Source: Anaeramoeba flamelloides (Eukaryota; Metamonada; Anaeramoebidae). From it: a DNA stretch of 64,000 bases. Each line of letters starts with the position of its first letter. Within the stretch, counting starts at the first letter, position 1. Where the stretch lies: NCBI GenBank assembly GCA_027625915.1, contig JANTQA010000012.1, positions 10,936,501 to 11,000,500 of the forward strand, read 5' to 3'. The notes beneath the pieces were generated by a model. The model was not told where the DNA came from. It ran no database searches and saw nothing but the letters and a program-made list of their open reading frames with translations. Position numbers and translations under genes: made by a program. Below are positions 21,256-32,191 of this stretch, in pieces.

Positions 21256-22692
21256 TTATAGATAATCTAAAATATTAATTGGCATTTCTTCAATCTTTGT
21301 ATCATAAAAATTTTCCAAATCGCGAAGCACCTCGATGTCGTCGCGAGTAATTAAATTGATTGCAACACCCTTTCTAACAAAATTCCCACCTCTGCCGATT
21401 CTATGAAGATAATTTTCTCTGTTTGTGGGTAGGTTGTAATTGGTTACCAAAGAAATTTGTCCAACATTGATCCCATGAACCAACAAATCTGTGGTAATCA
21501 AAATTCTGCTTGATCCTGATCTAAATTCTTTCATAATTACATTTCTTTGTTCTTGCTCCATTTCGCCATGAATGGAGGAAACAGTGTAACCCTCTTCGTT
21601 TAATTTGTACTTGAGTTCTTCGACAACTTCTTTGGTATTGCAAAAGATTACTGTTTGGGTGACATTAATGACCTTATAAAGATCCAATAAAATTGGGAAT
21701 TTCCAAGATTCATTTTCAACATCAACATAAAATTGTTTAATCCCTTCAAGTGAAAGTTCTTTCTTTTGCACAATAATTTTTATTGGATCCCGCATAACTT
21801 TTGAGGTAAATTTACGAACGCTGCTTGGCATTGTTGCACTTGACAAAACAACTTGTGTATTTGAATCCAAAATTTGGAAGATCTTGTATATTGTTTCTTT
21901 CAAGCCCCTGCTCAGCATTTCGTCTGCTTCGTCAAGAATAAATGTTTTGATGTCTTTGGTTTTTAATACATGTTCTTCCATCATGTGGATCACTCTTCCT
22001 GGTGTTCCTACAACGATATGTGCGCCCTTTCGAAGTTTTTTCATATCAACTTCGATTGGCACACCTCCAATGCAACAATGCACATTGATCTTTAAAAATT
22101 CTCCTAAACCCCTGACAACCCTAGCTGTTTCCTGGACTTGCTCTCTTGTTGGTGAAAGTATTAGTGCTTGTGTTTTGTTTAATTTGGGATCAATTCTTTC
22201 AAGAGCTCCAATTGAAAAAGTAGCTGTTTTTCCACTACCACTCTGTGCTTGTGCTATTACGTCTCTTCCTTTGACAATTGGTACAATTGCCTCTAGAAAA
22301 TTTTTTTTTGGAAAGTGGTTTGATTTTAAATAAAAAACAAGAATTGGTTGAAATGTAAAGTTAAAAAAATTGGATCAAAAAAACTGAAAAATATGACAAA
22401 AAATGAAAAAGTGAAATTTACTTTGTTGAATTTTTGAGGGATATTTATAACGATTAGAAATGATTCCATGAAGCAAGTCATCTTTTAGGCCCATCTGATC
22501 AAAACTCTCATGTATTTGGTCATAATTGGATTCAACAACCTTTTTTTCTTCAGGATAATACTTTGAGGATTGTCCTTCTCTTCTTTTCGAACTAGACTTA
22601 TTAAATTGACTATTTTGTTGTTTTCTTGGTGAAACAACTCTTCTATACCTTCTTTCTCCTCCCCTTTTAGGTTTGTTGTTATCTTGAGACAT
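21256..22692 (-). CDS. eIF4A-like DEAD-box RNA helicase with altered motifs
   Basis: On the minus strand exon 1 is 22692-22422, the intron 22421-22293 (GTAAAT ... CTAG, 129 bp) and exon 2 22292-21256. The join gives 435 residues, against about 406-411 for eIF4A/eIF4A3; the extra length is a basic N-terminus ([16 protein letters not shown], 11-26). eIF4A unwinds mRNA leaders for ribosome scanning, and the close relative eIF4A3 is in the exon-junction complex. Visible motifs: Q-motif F64 to Q90, Walker A AQSGSGKT (106-113), PTREQV (138-143), GG (166-167), TPGR (187-190), DEAD (211-214), SAT (242-244), VIFCNTK (305-311), HRIGRGG (387-393) and a C-terminus [11 protein letters not shown] like eIF4A. 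The segments [11 protein letters not shown] and [16 protein letters not shown] favour eIF4A over eIF4A3. Oddities: motif Ia is PTREQV, not PTRELA, and motif V is LVHGINV, not LARGIDV. So it may be a specialised paralogue with changed activity. Confidence 0.92.
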
Positions 22693-25043
22693 CCCTAAAT
22701 TTGTTTCTAGATTTTGTTTAAATAATTAAAGTTTGTTGATTTGCAAAAAAATGATTTTGATAGAACAACAATTAAAATTTAAAGCTCATAACAACCATAA
22801 GAAACAGTGAATTTTGAATAGGGACTAAATATTTTGGAATGGCTATCACTTTTAAGATTTTGAACTAAATTTTGGTTTTAATTTAATTTTTTTTTTTTTT
22901 CAAAATTGGTTAAAAGACGACTAATTTTCAAATCTTTAGAAATCTCAAATTGTTTGAATTATGATTTTTTTTGTTGAAAGAATAATCTTTCAGAGATCTT
23001 GTGATTCAATTTAGTTTTTGAATTTGAAATTTTATTTTAATTTTTACTTTTGAATTAAGCAGGATATTTTAAAATTGAATCTATTTTTTAATTTCTTGTA
23101 AAATCAATTTATACCCATATACTACTGATTTTTTATCAAATTATTATTTTTAAAATTATTTTTGAAAACAAAAGCTAACCAAAGAATTTATTCAAGAGAG
23201 AGATATTTCTTTCAATTAATTGTGAAAATAGGTATTAAGTTTTCATTTAAATGTGACTTAAGCCTTCTATTACATGCTAAAAAAAAAAAAAAAAAAAAAA
23301 AGGACTAAATTCAAGGAAAAACAAAATAACACATAAATCTACTTGGTGTTTCCAAAAAAATACAATCAGAACAGAAAAAAGGTAATTGCATATAATTTTT
23401 AGTATAAAGAGTAAAAAGAAGATTCATTACAAGACCAATAGTTTTAACAAAATATAATACATCTTTGTCAATATTAAATACTTTTTGAATCAAAAAAAAA
23501 AAATGATTCACTATTTTAATTGATACATATATTACAATTATTTTTGTTAACTCATTTTTTAATATTAGTATCTCTACTACTTTGAAGGAAGTGGGTACAT
23601 TTTACATTTTAACAATTTTTAATTGCTAAAACATTACTGAAAAAAAGATTTTTTGAGTACCAGAGATATTGAAACTTTCAAATCAAATATCATAAATTAC
23701 TCTATTTATGAAAAGAAAACGAACCCCAATAATTCAGAGTTGATTCTTTCATTTTTTGATTTTCTGAACATTTTTTTTTTGATATTAAATCTCAACTTTT
23801 GAGTTTTATCAAATTTTGTTTTGGATCTAGAGATATATTTAGAGGAACTCATAAAATTATATCATCGGATAAATCAAAGAAAAAATAGACCTGAAAAGGT
23901 GTGTATTTGAAACAAATATTTTCTCTTTTCGAAGACCAAACAGATAAGATCTCCCTTCCAAATAAAATTTTTGAAATCAAGAATGAAAAATAAGTTTGCA
24001 AATCTCAGTGGATTGTTGAATATTGGTTGTTTTTTTTTTTGATGTTGAATTATTCCAAAAAATATATTCTCTTGAATTTTTTCCACCATTACTATTTATT
24101 ATTTTTTTTTGAAAAAACTTTTTTTAAAAAAATGTTTTAATAATTCTTTTTTCAAATAATGCTATAAAAAAATATAACAGAAAATTACTTCTAGAAAAAA
24201 TGGAAAAGGGTCGAAATCTCTGAATCAAAAAAACAAATACAAAAATTACAATCCAAAAAAAAAGTAAAATAGGGAATAAAAAATTTAAATTAAAATTCAA
24301 AATTATTTTTATTTTTTATATTTGATATAAAAAAAAAAATAAATTAAAAATAAATCAAAAAAAAATGTTCCATTAAATCTTTATTTCTGCTTATTAATTC
24401 AGAAAATATACTATTTTTTTAGTTGAACCAGAATTATTTGATTTGATAAAAATTGGATTTTGAAAAGTATTATGAAAACTCCTTGTAATTTGTTTCTTTT
24501 TAATTTTTCAAATAAAATTCTTTCACTAAACAACTCAAAAGAAAAAAATAGCAAAGAATAAGTAATTATACCCAATGTTAGAGAATTGATCAGAAAAATA
24601 AATAATTATTTTTTATTTTTTCTTCAAAAATTTTACAATTATTTGAATTTACTTTATAGATAATTGGATAGTAAAATCTATTTGACTAGGAAATATTTCA
24701 ATCTCATATTTCTTAAAATATTAAAACTTTTAGTTAAAGAAATGATTTGAAGATTTCAGTTTCAAATAAACATATGCAACAAAATGGGGAAAATATATTT
24801 ATTCTCATAATAGATTAACATTAATTGTTTATTTATTTCTTACTATCAAACCTTCTTTTATGTAAATCAAATCATATGGAAAACATATAAAATGTTGAAA
24901 TTAATCTTTTATTTTTTCAAAAACAAATTTTATAATATTTTCCTTTCTTTGAAGGTAATCTGAAATAATTAAACAACCGTTTTTATTATTTTCAATAAAG
25001 TTATCCGTCCACTATAAGTATGAACTTTCAAAAAAAAAAATCA

Positions 25044-25047
<4 letters not shown>
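22693..25047. other. Intergenic, no gene; poly(A) run at 23278-23301
   Basis: No supportable gene on either strand. Small reverse frames at 23311-23511 and 23874-24089 are Phe/Ile/Leu-rich and lack any recognisable domain. A run of about 24 A lies at 23278-23301. Confidence 0.5.
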
Positions 25048-25084
<37 letters not shown>

Positions 25085-25093
25085 GGGGGGGGG
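25048..25093. repeat. T36-G10 homopolymer junction
   Basis: About 36 T followed directly by 10 G and then GTGG. A mirrored A-then-G junction occurs at 40015-40036. Confidence 0.85.
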
Positions 25094-25339
25094 TGGTTCT
25101 ATACACAAGGTTTATTTCTCTTACCTGAAGTAAGTAATTTAATTTCAGACTTTCTTTGAGATTTAATTTTTAATAAAAGTTAATTCTTTGATAGTGTATT
25201 AACTGGGAAAAATAATTCTTGCTCTTATTTTGTTGTTTTATTTTTTTTAGAATTTTGATCAGTATCTATAAAAGAGATATTTCAATATTTATTATCTTGT
25301 TTAAATATTTATATGTATATATGGGTTTTTTATATCCAT

Positions 25340-25520
25340 TATCAATTTTAATACACAAATTTTCAATGAAAAAAAGCGACAAAAAATTCGAAATTTAGGC
25401 ACAAAATTCAAATTTTAGTAAAATAATTTGTGTAAAAAAAAAGTTTAAAAAATAAACCTTAAATTAAGATTTTTTCATGACTTAAATTTTATTGAAAGTT
25501 TGTGTCTTAAAAATGGAACT
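25340..25520. repeat. TTAAGGCACAAA MITE, copy 3 (badly decayed)
   Basis: It keeps TTTAGGCACAAAATTCAAAT in the left arm and the right-arm motifs ACTTAAATTTTATTGAAAGT and TGTGTCTTAAAAATGGAACT. The left end is eroded. It lies about 210 bp from copy 4 in the same arrangement. Confidence 0.6.
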
Positions 25521-25733
25521 AATAATATTAATTTAATAAATATGATTGTTCAATTATTTCATATAACTTTTATAAAAAAAAATATTCAAAAATCTGTTTT
25601 TTACAATTTTGATCCAAGTATAAATAAGGTTTTCTCAATATTTTTTTATTTGTTATATTTTTCTATTACAGTCCTCAATTATTATTTAAATAAATATTTA
25701 CTTACTTGCTTTTAAAATAATCTATTTTAGATA

Positions 25734-25929
25734 CAGTTAGTTCCACTTTTAAGGTGCAAACTTTGTACGAAATTTAAGGCACAAAAAAAATCTCAAATTA
25801 AGGCACAAAATTCCAATTCTCGTAAAATAAATTGTAAAATATAAAATTACAAATTTTGTGCCTTATTTGGAGATTTTTTTGTGCCTTAAATTCCATGGAA
25901 AGTTTGTGTCTTAAAAGTGGAACTGGCAG
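25734..25929. repeat. TTAAGGCACAAA MITE, copy 4
   Basis: A 196-bp element between TA dinucleotides, starting CAGTTAGTTCCACTTTTAAG and ending AAAAGTGGAACTGGCAG. The internal motifs are as in copy 1. Confidence 0.85.
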
Positions 25930-26014
25930 TATAAATCTAATAATTTATTAATTCTATTATTCTGTTTTTACATTTTTGAGATTTGTTAATATATATATTT
26001 GTTTATATTTAAGG

Positions 26015-26710
26015 ACTATTATTATTGTGGGGTAAATACTGTTAGTTTTTTCAAATTAAAATGACTCTAAAAAAAATCTAATAAAAATATTATTGGATAA
26101 TACAATTTTCTGATTGTTTACTTTGTTGTTGTCACAACTAAAAATTCTAATTTTAGTTATTTTTTTTTTAATTTAAATAGTTTCCTGGGGTCTAAAAAAC
26201 GAAAATCAAAATAATAATATTCAAGTATATTAACAATTCATATTTAGAACTTCCAAAAGTTACTCGTTTTTTCAATTTTTAAATTTCAAAATTTACTTAA
26301 TAATCATTAACATAAAAACAGAATAATATTTTTGTTTTATTTGCAAAATGAATTTCTTAATAATTTATTGAAATGATAAAAGCCAATCTATTTTCTTTTT
26401 AAGGAACTAATATGTTGCTACAAATTTCAAAAAAGGTGTTGTTCAGCTGAAAAGTCTAAAGTTGAAAATTGATAATTCTGCCTGATAATTAATCTTGAAA
26501 TGCAGCTTTTTTCTACAATTCTTTGGGTTTTTTATAGTAACCAAGGATCATTTTGGTTTGTAACAACTATATTAAAGACTTTTAGAATACATATCAGATT
26601 TTGAAGTACACTTGAGTGATGGAACACTGATGTGATTTTGGTTTAATAACAAGATACTTTAATTGTAGATTTCTCGATGCTAATCACTTTACAACATAAA
26701 AGCCAAATAA
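26015..26710 (-). repeat. ~700-bp long-TIR element, family C copy 2
   Basis: Reverse orientation relative to copy 1. It contains GAACTTCCAAAAGTTACT (26248-26265), AATAATCATTAACATAAAAA and TGAAATGCAGCTTTTTTCTA, which match the reverse complement of the 14.8-15.5 kb element. Both ends carry the CTCTAAAAAAAATC- and CTAATCACTTTACAACATA-type terminal sequences. Its right end lies about 165 bp before the ribosomal P0 start codon, so it may form part of that gene's promoter region. Confidence 0.75.
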
Positions 26711-26874
26711 GAAAATTATAATGGTAATTATTTCTCAACAAACTTGACTTATTTTTGGATAGTGGGACAAAAACACTTTCCGAAACTAATATTCTCAAAT
26801 AATCTCATAAAAAAAATCATTTTTTTTAGTTTTTCTTTTGAAAACATTTATCATTATTTTAATAACAAATCCAA

Positions 26875-28311
26875 ATGGGAGCAGAAAAAAAAGGATCAAA
26901 ACATAAGAAAGTATACATTGACAAAGTCTTAAAGCTTTTAGACACCTACCAAAAAGTTCTTATTGTTTCTTCAAATAATATTTCATCAAAGCAAATTCAA
27001 ATCATCAGAAAAGCACTTTTAAAAAAGGCTGTTGTGCTTATGGGAAAGAATGTAATTAACCGATCCCCCTTTTCTTTTATATTCCTCAAAACTTTATACT
27101 TTTTTGGTTTAGAAATCTTAACAAACAACAAAAATTGTTTTCTTTACTTTTTCTTTTTCTTTTTGTTTTTGAATAAATAAACAAAAACCTTTTTTTCAAA
27201 CAAAAAAAAAAAAAAAAAAATAAATAAAAACTAAAATAGTCTTTAATCAGAAGAGCGTGTAAAATGTATGCCGAAAAAAATCCAAAAGTTAACGAGTTAA
27301 TTCCTTTAATCAAACAAAACATTGGATTAGTTTTCACAAACGAAGACCCAAGAACAATCCGTGACATTATTGTTGAAAACAAGATCAATGCACCAGCTAA
27401 GGCAGGAACAATTGCACCAAATGATGTCATTGTACCAAAAGGTGACACCGGTTTAGAACCAACACAAACAACTTTTTTACAAGCATTAGATATCCAAACA
27501 AGAATTGCCAAAAGACAAATCGAAATCCTTTATGATGTTAAACTTGTTTCCGAAGGTGAAAAAGTTGGATCCTCTGAAGCTACCCTTTTAAGTAAACTTG
27601 GAATCAAACCTTTTGTTTACGGAATGAAACTTGTCCAAGTGTAAGCAATTTCCATTTTTATTTTTTGTATTGATTCCACCAAAAGCAATTTTGATTCAAA
27701 AAAAAACAAAAAACAAATTTTTTTTTAATTTTTTGTTTTTTTCGCCAATGCTTTTTTTTTATTTTTTTTTTTTATTTTTTTGAATAAATTAACAAAAACC
27801 TTTTTTTCAAACAAAAAACAAACTAATAAAAAACAAACAAACAAATAAACTTTTAAAAAACCAAAAATCTCTTACAACAAAAACACAAAACAACAAAAAA
27901 CAAATCTGCTTATATTAAAAATTCAAAAAAAGGTATGATAACGGTTCCGTCTATGGCCCAGAAGTTCTCGACATTACTGACGAAATGTTAAAAAAAAACG
28001 TCTTAGAAGAACTTGGAAACGTTTCAGGTATCAGTCTTGAGTTAGGATTCCCAACACAAGTTTCTATTCCTTATTCCTTTATGAATAACTTTAGAAACCT
28101 TCTTGCAATTTCCATTGAAACAGGATATGAAATCAAAGAAGCAGAGTCCATCAGGGAATTGCTTGAAAACCCAGAAGCCCTTAAAGAACTCATGGAAAAG
28201 CAAAACGAAGAAGAAAAAGATGAAAAAGAAGAAGAAAAAGAAGAAGAACCAGAGCCAGAATCCGAATCCGAATCAGACGACGACATGTTTGGTGGTGGTC
28301 TTTTTGATTAA
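26875..28311 (+). CDS. RPLP0: 60S acidic ribosomal protein P0 (uL10)
   Basis: Exons are 26875-27051, 27240-27640 and 27933-28311, with introns of 188 bp (GTAATT ... ATAG) and 292 bp (GTAAGC ... AAAG). The join gives 318 residues, matching the ~317 usual for P0. P0 anchors the P1/P2 stalk on the large ribosomal subunit and helps recruit elongation factors. Evidence: KAVVLMGKN followed across intron 1 by SLIRRACKMYAEKNPKV, aligning with TMVRRAIR of other P0 proteins; GLVFTNED; APAKAGTIAPNDV; the KVGSSEATLL segment; VYDNGSVYGPEVLDIT across intron 2; and the C-terminal stalk peptide ESDDDMFGGGLFD. The hinge before this peptide is Glu/Lys/Pro-rich, not the Ala-rich hinge of animals and yeast. The two introns share a 37-bp sequence. 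The start ATG sits in a CCAAATGG context. Confidence 0.97.
27171..27207 (+). repeat. Element shared by both introns of the P0 gene, copy in intron 1
   Basis: GAATAAATAAACAAAAACCT followed by TTTTTTCAAACAAAAAA, preceded by a T/C-rich tract. The same sequence with one mismatch is at 27782-27818 in intron 2. Confidence 0.8.
27782..27818 (+). repeat. Element shared by both introns of the P0 gene, copy in intron 2
   Basis: GAATAAATTAACAAAAACCT followed by TTTTTTCAAACAAAAAA, again preceded by a long T-rich tract. One base differs from the intron 1 copy. Confidence 0.8.
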
Positions 28312-29269
28312 ATGAATCCAGATCCATAACGATGATGTTTCTTTTGATTCTTAATATATATAAATATAATTTTTAGAATATACAAATCTTAATGTTTTTC
28401 AAAATTCATAGATTTTTAATAAAAATATTTAATTTTTTTGATACTCGTCATAAATTTATAAGGGTGTATGGCAAATACATTTTAACAAAATTTCATAACA
28501 ATAATAAAGATACATTTTATTTATTTTGATTTCATTTTTTATTATTCAAAACTGGAAAAATATGTAATTTAAATTTGTTTTTAAAAAAGTGTGTAATCAA
28601 AAAAATGTTTTCAAAAAAATCATGAGAAATAGGTATTTTGAAGTTAATTAACTATTATATAGATACTTTTAAATACTTTATTGCTTACATTTTTTTAATA
28701 TGAATCAATCCTTATTTGAGATTTGATGTAAAAGAAAAGATAAAATCAAATGTATCTCTAAATCAGAAAGAATTCAGAAAAACACAACAAGATCAATTTA
28801 TTTGAGTTAATGTCTTCAAGCACGCTATTTGTCTATTATTTGATTATCCTATTATAAGAGAGATTAATGTTTGTTTATTCTAGAGTGTAATCTTATAAGA
28901 AAGGCAAGTTAACAATATCAAGGTATTATTTGAAAGATGTAAGAAGGGTTTGTAGAAAAAGCTACAACTGTCATCTTTAAAACTTATCATTTCATTTTTT
29001 TTTTGCCTTTCAACTTTTTGATATTTCCCCATACGACCAATTAGAAAACATTCCGAGATTTAATAGGTTAACTATTTTTTTAAAATATTGAATCAATTGA
29101 TTAGGTTATTGGAAGTTGTGTTGAAGTATTTTTTTTCCCAGACTCTTATCAAATAAAATTTTCAATTTTTAGATCAGAATTATTTTCTCTAATTTCACAA
29201 ATTTTTGTTTTTTTTATTTTTCTTTTTGTTTTTTTATATATATTTTTATTCTTCTTTTCTTTTGTATTT
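28312..29269. other. Downstream region of P0, no other gene
   Basis: The first few hundred bases are the likely 3' untranslated region. Nothing else could be supported. Confidence 0.5.
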
Positions 29270-29580
29270 TTTAAAAAATCACTTTGAAAAAAAAATGTTT
29301 GAAACTCAAAATTAACATTAAGAAAAGTGAGTTTTTTTAATTTTCTTTTAAAATTCAAGCATTTACAATTCAAAAATCTTATTATCAACAATTTTTATTT
29401 TCTGAAGAAATTGAGAAATTTTGAACAAGATGTTCCAATGAAAGGAGTACACAATTTTTTTTAACTTTTTTTTTTTTTTTTGAAATTTATGTTTTGTTTA
29501 GGTAGGTATTTCGTGAAATAAATTCAACTCTAATTTGAAGTTTATTATTTCTCTTATTTCTAAACAATTTTAGTTGTTGA
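29270..29580. repeat. Dispersed repeat, family E copy 1
   Basis: It aligns with 52395-52670: both contain AACATTAAGAAAAGTGAG, CCAATGAAAGG(A/T)G(T/C)A(C/G)ACAA and TCAACTCTAA in the same order and spacing. A reverse-strand frame at 29149-29391 overlaps it and is not credible. Confidence 0.6.
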
Positions 29581-30764
29581 TTCTTAAAAAAATATGGAAA
29601 TTTTCATTTTTGGCTGGTTCCCTTTGAGTGAAATTGATTTTATTTACAAAGATCCAAAACAAAAAAAAACAATTAATTAAGGGGTATTATACTTCACTGA
29701 TTGAAATGAGAAATAAAAATTCATCATATTTAAAAAAATAATATTAATTTTTTTTTCAATCTTTTTACTAGTGTATCTACAAAAATTTTTTTGAAATGAA
29801 TTCGTATTAAGTTTTTCATCATAGATTAATATTCCATGATCTTTATCTTGGAATACTCTTTGTTAAAAAAAATATATTTATATATAGTACACCCTGGATA
29901 TTTAATATATATTAACTATAGTTTCTAATTGTCTTTTATTTATATTTTTTAAAAATTATAAAATTAAATTGAACCTATTAAAAAAAAAAACAATTTTGGG
30001 AATTTTTTTCAAATTTTTTTTATACTAAAAATCTTATATTGTATAATACATAAAGCATTTTCCAGTTAGGTGGGGGCGGGGTAAAGTTGTGGTAATTAAA
30101 TTCCATGAATTAAAGGGTGTTTATAGATTTTAGAACAAAAAAATATATTTTGGAATTTTCAAAATTAAAATCATTTTTTCACATTTTTGTTTTTTTTCAA
30201 TTTTTTTTGAAACTTAATTCATTTGTAACTTTTTTTTCATATTGCAAGATCGATAGTCACTTATTAAAAAGGTGTTATTCTAATTTTATTGTAATAGTGT
30301 GTAAATAATTGTAGAAGAATCCTTATTATTTCTATTGGAATTTTATTTGGATCTTCAATAAGAGATCAAAATGAAAATAGTTGTTTTTCTCGGTTGGATC
30401 TAAGAATTTTAGTTTTTCGATTTTTAAGAAATTTTATTAATTTATTAGTTTTTACTACGATACGGCCACCAACTATTCTTTGATGTGTATTATTCTTCTG
30501 GTTTATTATTTGTTCTTCAAAGGCCAATCATAAAAAAAATTGATATTTGTAAAAAATGTTGCCTAACATTTTGACTGAAAAAAAGTTTATCATAACTATT
30601 TTTCAAACAAAGGGGTACACCTCCCAAATCGTCAATACTATTGAATTTGATTGTAAATAAGATATTTGCTTATTGGTGATTTTCATTTTAATTATTCATT
30701 TTTTCATTTTTCAATTTTTCATTTATAGATATTTGAACAGTTGGAAAATTAAAAAACAAGATAA
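29581..30764. other. Intergenic, no gene
   Basis: No supportable gene. A G-rich patch GGTGGGGGCGGGG lies at about 30069-30081. The 63-codon frame at 30117-30308 is Phe/Lys-rich without a domain. Confidence 0.5.
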
Positions 30765-31105
30765 GAAGAAATCATTTTGGAAATAATCTGCCAGTATAAA
30801 AATGGAAACAGTTTAAGTTTGATTTCGAATGAGTTAGATATAGGAATTTTGAAAGTCCATTATTGGATTGGTGCCTGGATCAAAGAAAAGAGAAAATAAA
30901 GAAAAAAACAATTCCAACAAAATAACCATATGAATTGTGGCTTTATATTGAAAATGAGATTTTAAAGAACAAAAGTTTGACGTGTAAAGAGTTATCAATA
31001 ACTTGTAAAAAACTTTTTCTCAATTCGCCTTGTTCAACAGTTTTTATTGATGTTTATAATTTTTTTCTTTACAATTTACAAAACGAGATTTCTCATTTCA
31101 AATAA
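30765..31105 (+). pseudogene. Decayed transposase N-terminus (two helix-turn-helix-like pieces)
   Basis: An open stretch at 30765-30899 reads KNGNSLSLISNELDIGILK followed by VHYWIGAWIKEKRK. This is the GxSxxxIAxxLgIsxxTVxxWI pattern of the first helix-turn-helix of Tc1/mariner (IS630-type) transposases. A second open stretch, 30926-31105 in another frame, reads ENEILKNKSLTCKELSITC then CSTVFIDVYNFF, like the second helix-turn-helix of the same group. No DDE catalytic domain is visible downstream. The fragment has at least one stop and a frame change, so it is dead. It could be the source family of some TA-flanked MITEs here, but no terminal repeats link them. Confidence 0.5.
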
Positions 31106-31347
31106 AAGGGCACATCAATTTTTAAAATATTGATTTTAATTTTTATTGTTTTGTTTTAATGAGTTTAAATATTCATTTAAGTGTTTTTTTTATGTTTTAA
31201 AGAGTTTATTATATTTTAGAATGATACTACAATTAATTTGATACAATTATGAATAATTCTTGAAATTTTTTGTGTACTTTTTATTTGAAAAAGAGTTTAT
31301 ATCTATATCTATCTATCTATCTATATATATATATATATATAAAAAAA
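31106..31347. other. Short spacer ending in (TATC/TA)n
   Basis: TATC tetranucleotides then TA repeats occupy about 31299-31341, directly against the repeat element that follows. Confidence 0.6.
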
Positions 31348-31876
31348 CGAAAATTCAAAATTTTACACACATCTAAAACGTTCCAAAGAATCACAATAAT
31401 ACAATTCCATTCAAATTGGAAATAATTTTGATTTTTGTAAAATATGACAATCATTTTTTCATCTTTTAGTTTTTGTTTTCATTTCATTTTTTGAATTACG
31501 TAACTTGTTTTGGTAGATCAAAATTTTTTTCAACAATTGATATTATGTTAAAGTCAAGTTGTTTCAAATAGAAGAACTCAAATAAAATTAGTTGGTAGTA
31601 TCTACCCTTTGATCGATCAATATTCCTAATAGAATTTCAACAAATTTACTAATGTATTTTTTTGTTTTGCTCTCTCCAAAATTTTTAACACACCCTTGAT
31701 CTATTTGTATTGATAATTATTTATTTTTTGTTTTGTGAGTATTGTAATTTATAAAAAATTGTTAACATTTCAATTGGTAAATGAGTTCTTATTTGGTATT
31801 TCTTCTTGAATTGATTAAATAAGTTTTTTTTTTCACAAATCGAATTTTGGTGTGTTAAAAATTTTGAATTGGAGTT
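31348..31876. repeat. ~525-bp inverted-repeat element, family A copy 2
   Basis: Nearly the same as 12376-12903 throughout, including AAAGTC(A/G)AGTTGTT, CTACCCTTTGATCGATCAAT and TTTTGCTCTCTCCAAAATTT. It is bracketed by TATATA runs on both sides, suggesting insertion into a TA microsatellite with a TA-type target site. Confidence 0.85.
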
Positions 31877-31956
31877 TCTATATATATATATTTATTTATG
31901 TATGTATGTATGTGTGTGTGTGTGTGTTTATGTATATGTGTATGTGTGTATGTATG
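31877..31956. repeat. TA / TATG / TG microsatellite
   Basis: Alternating TA, then TATG tetramers, a run of TG and further TATG units. A 60-codon frame over this repeat (31852-32034) is an artefact of it. Confidence 0.85.
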
Positions 31957-32191
31957 CCTTTTGTTGTACTAAAAAAAAAAAAAAAGGAAAATAAAAAACA
32001 TTCGAAAATAATTTTTTTCAATTTATTAACATAATTTTTTTAAAAAATTAATATTTGATTAAAATTATAATGTCTATAAATTGATTATTAAAAAATAAAT
32101 ATTTGAAAAATAATTTAATCTTCTAAATAATATAATTTTCTAAATTTAACTTAATTATATTATTGCAAGAATAAACTTGTTTAAATATAAT

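Noticed and set aside
26744-26932. Forward frame overlapping the P0 start
   Set aside because: It is a shadow frame in the 5' region; P0 itself starts at 26875 in another frame with full family conservation.
27052-27250. A possible AT-AG (U12-like) intron 1 in the P0 gene, using ATCCCCC as donor
   Set aside because: A canonical GT-AG solution (27052-27239) joins in frame and gives GKNSLIRRACK, which aligns better with other P0 proteins.
31852-32034. Cys/Val/Met-rich 60-codon frame
   Set aside because: It is produced by the TATG/TG microsatellite.
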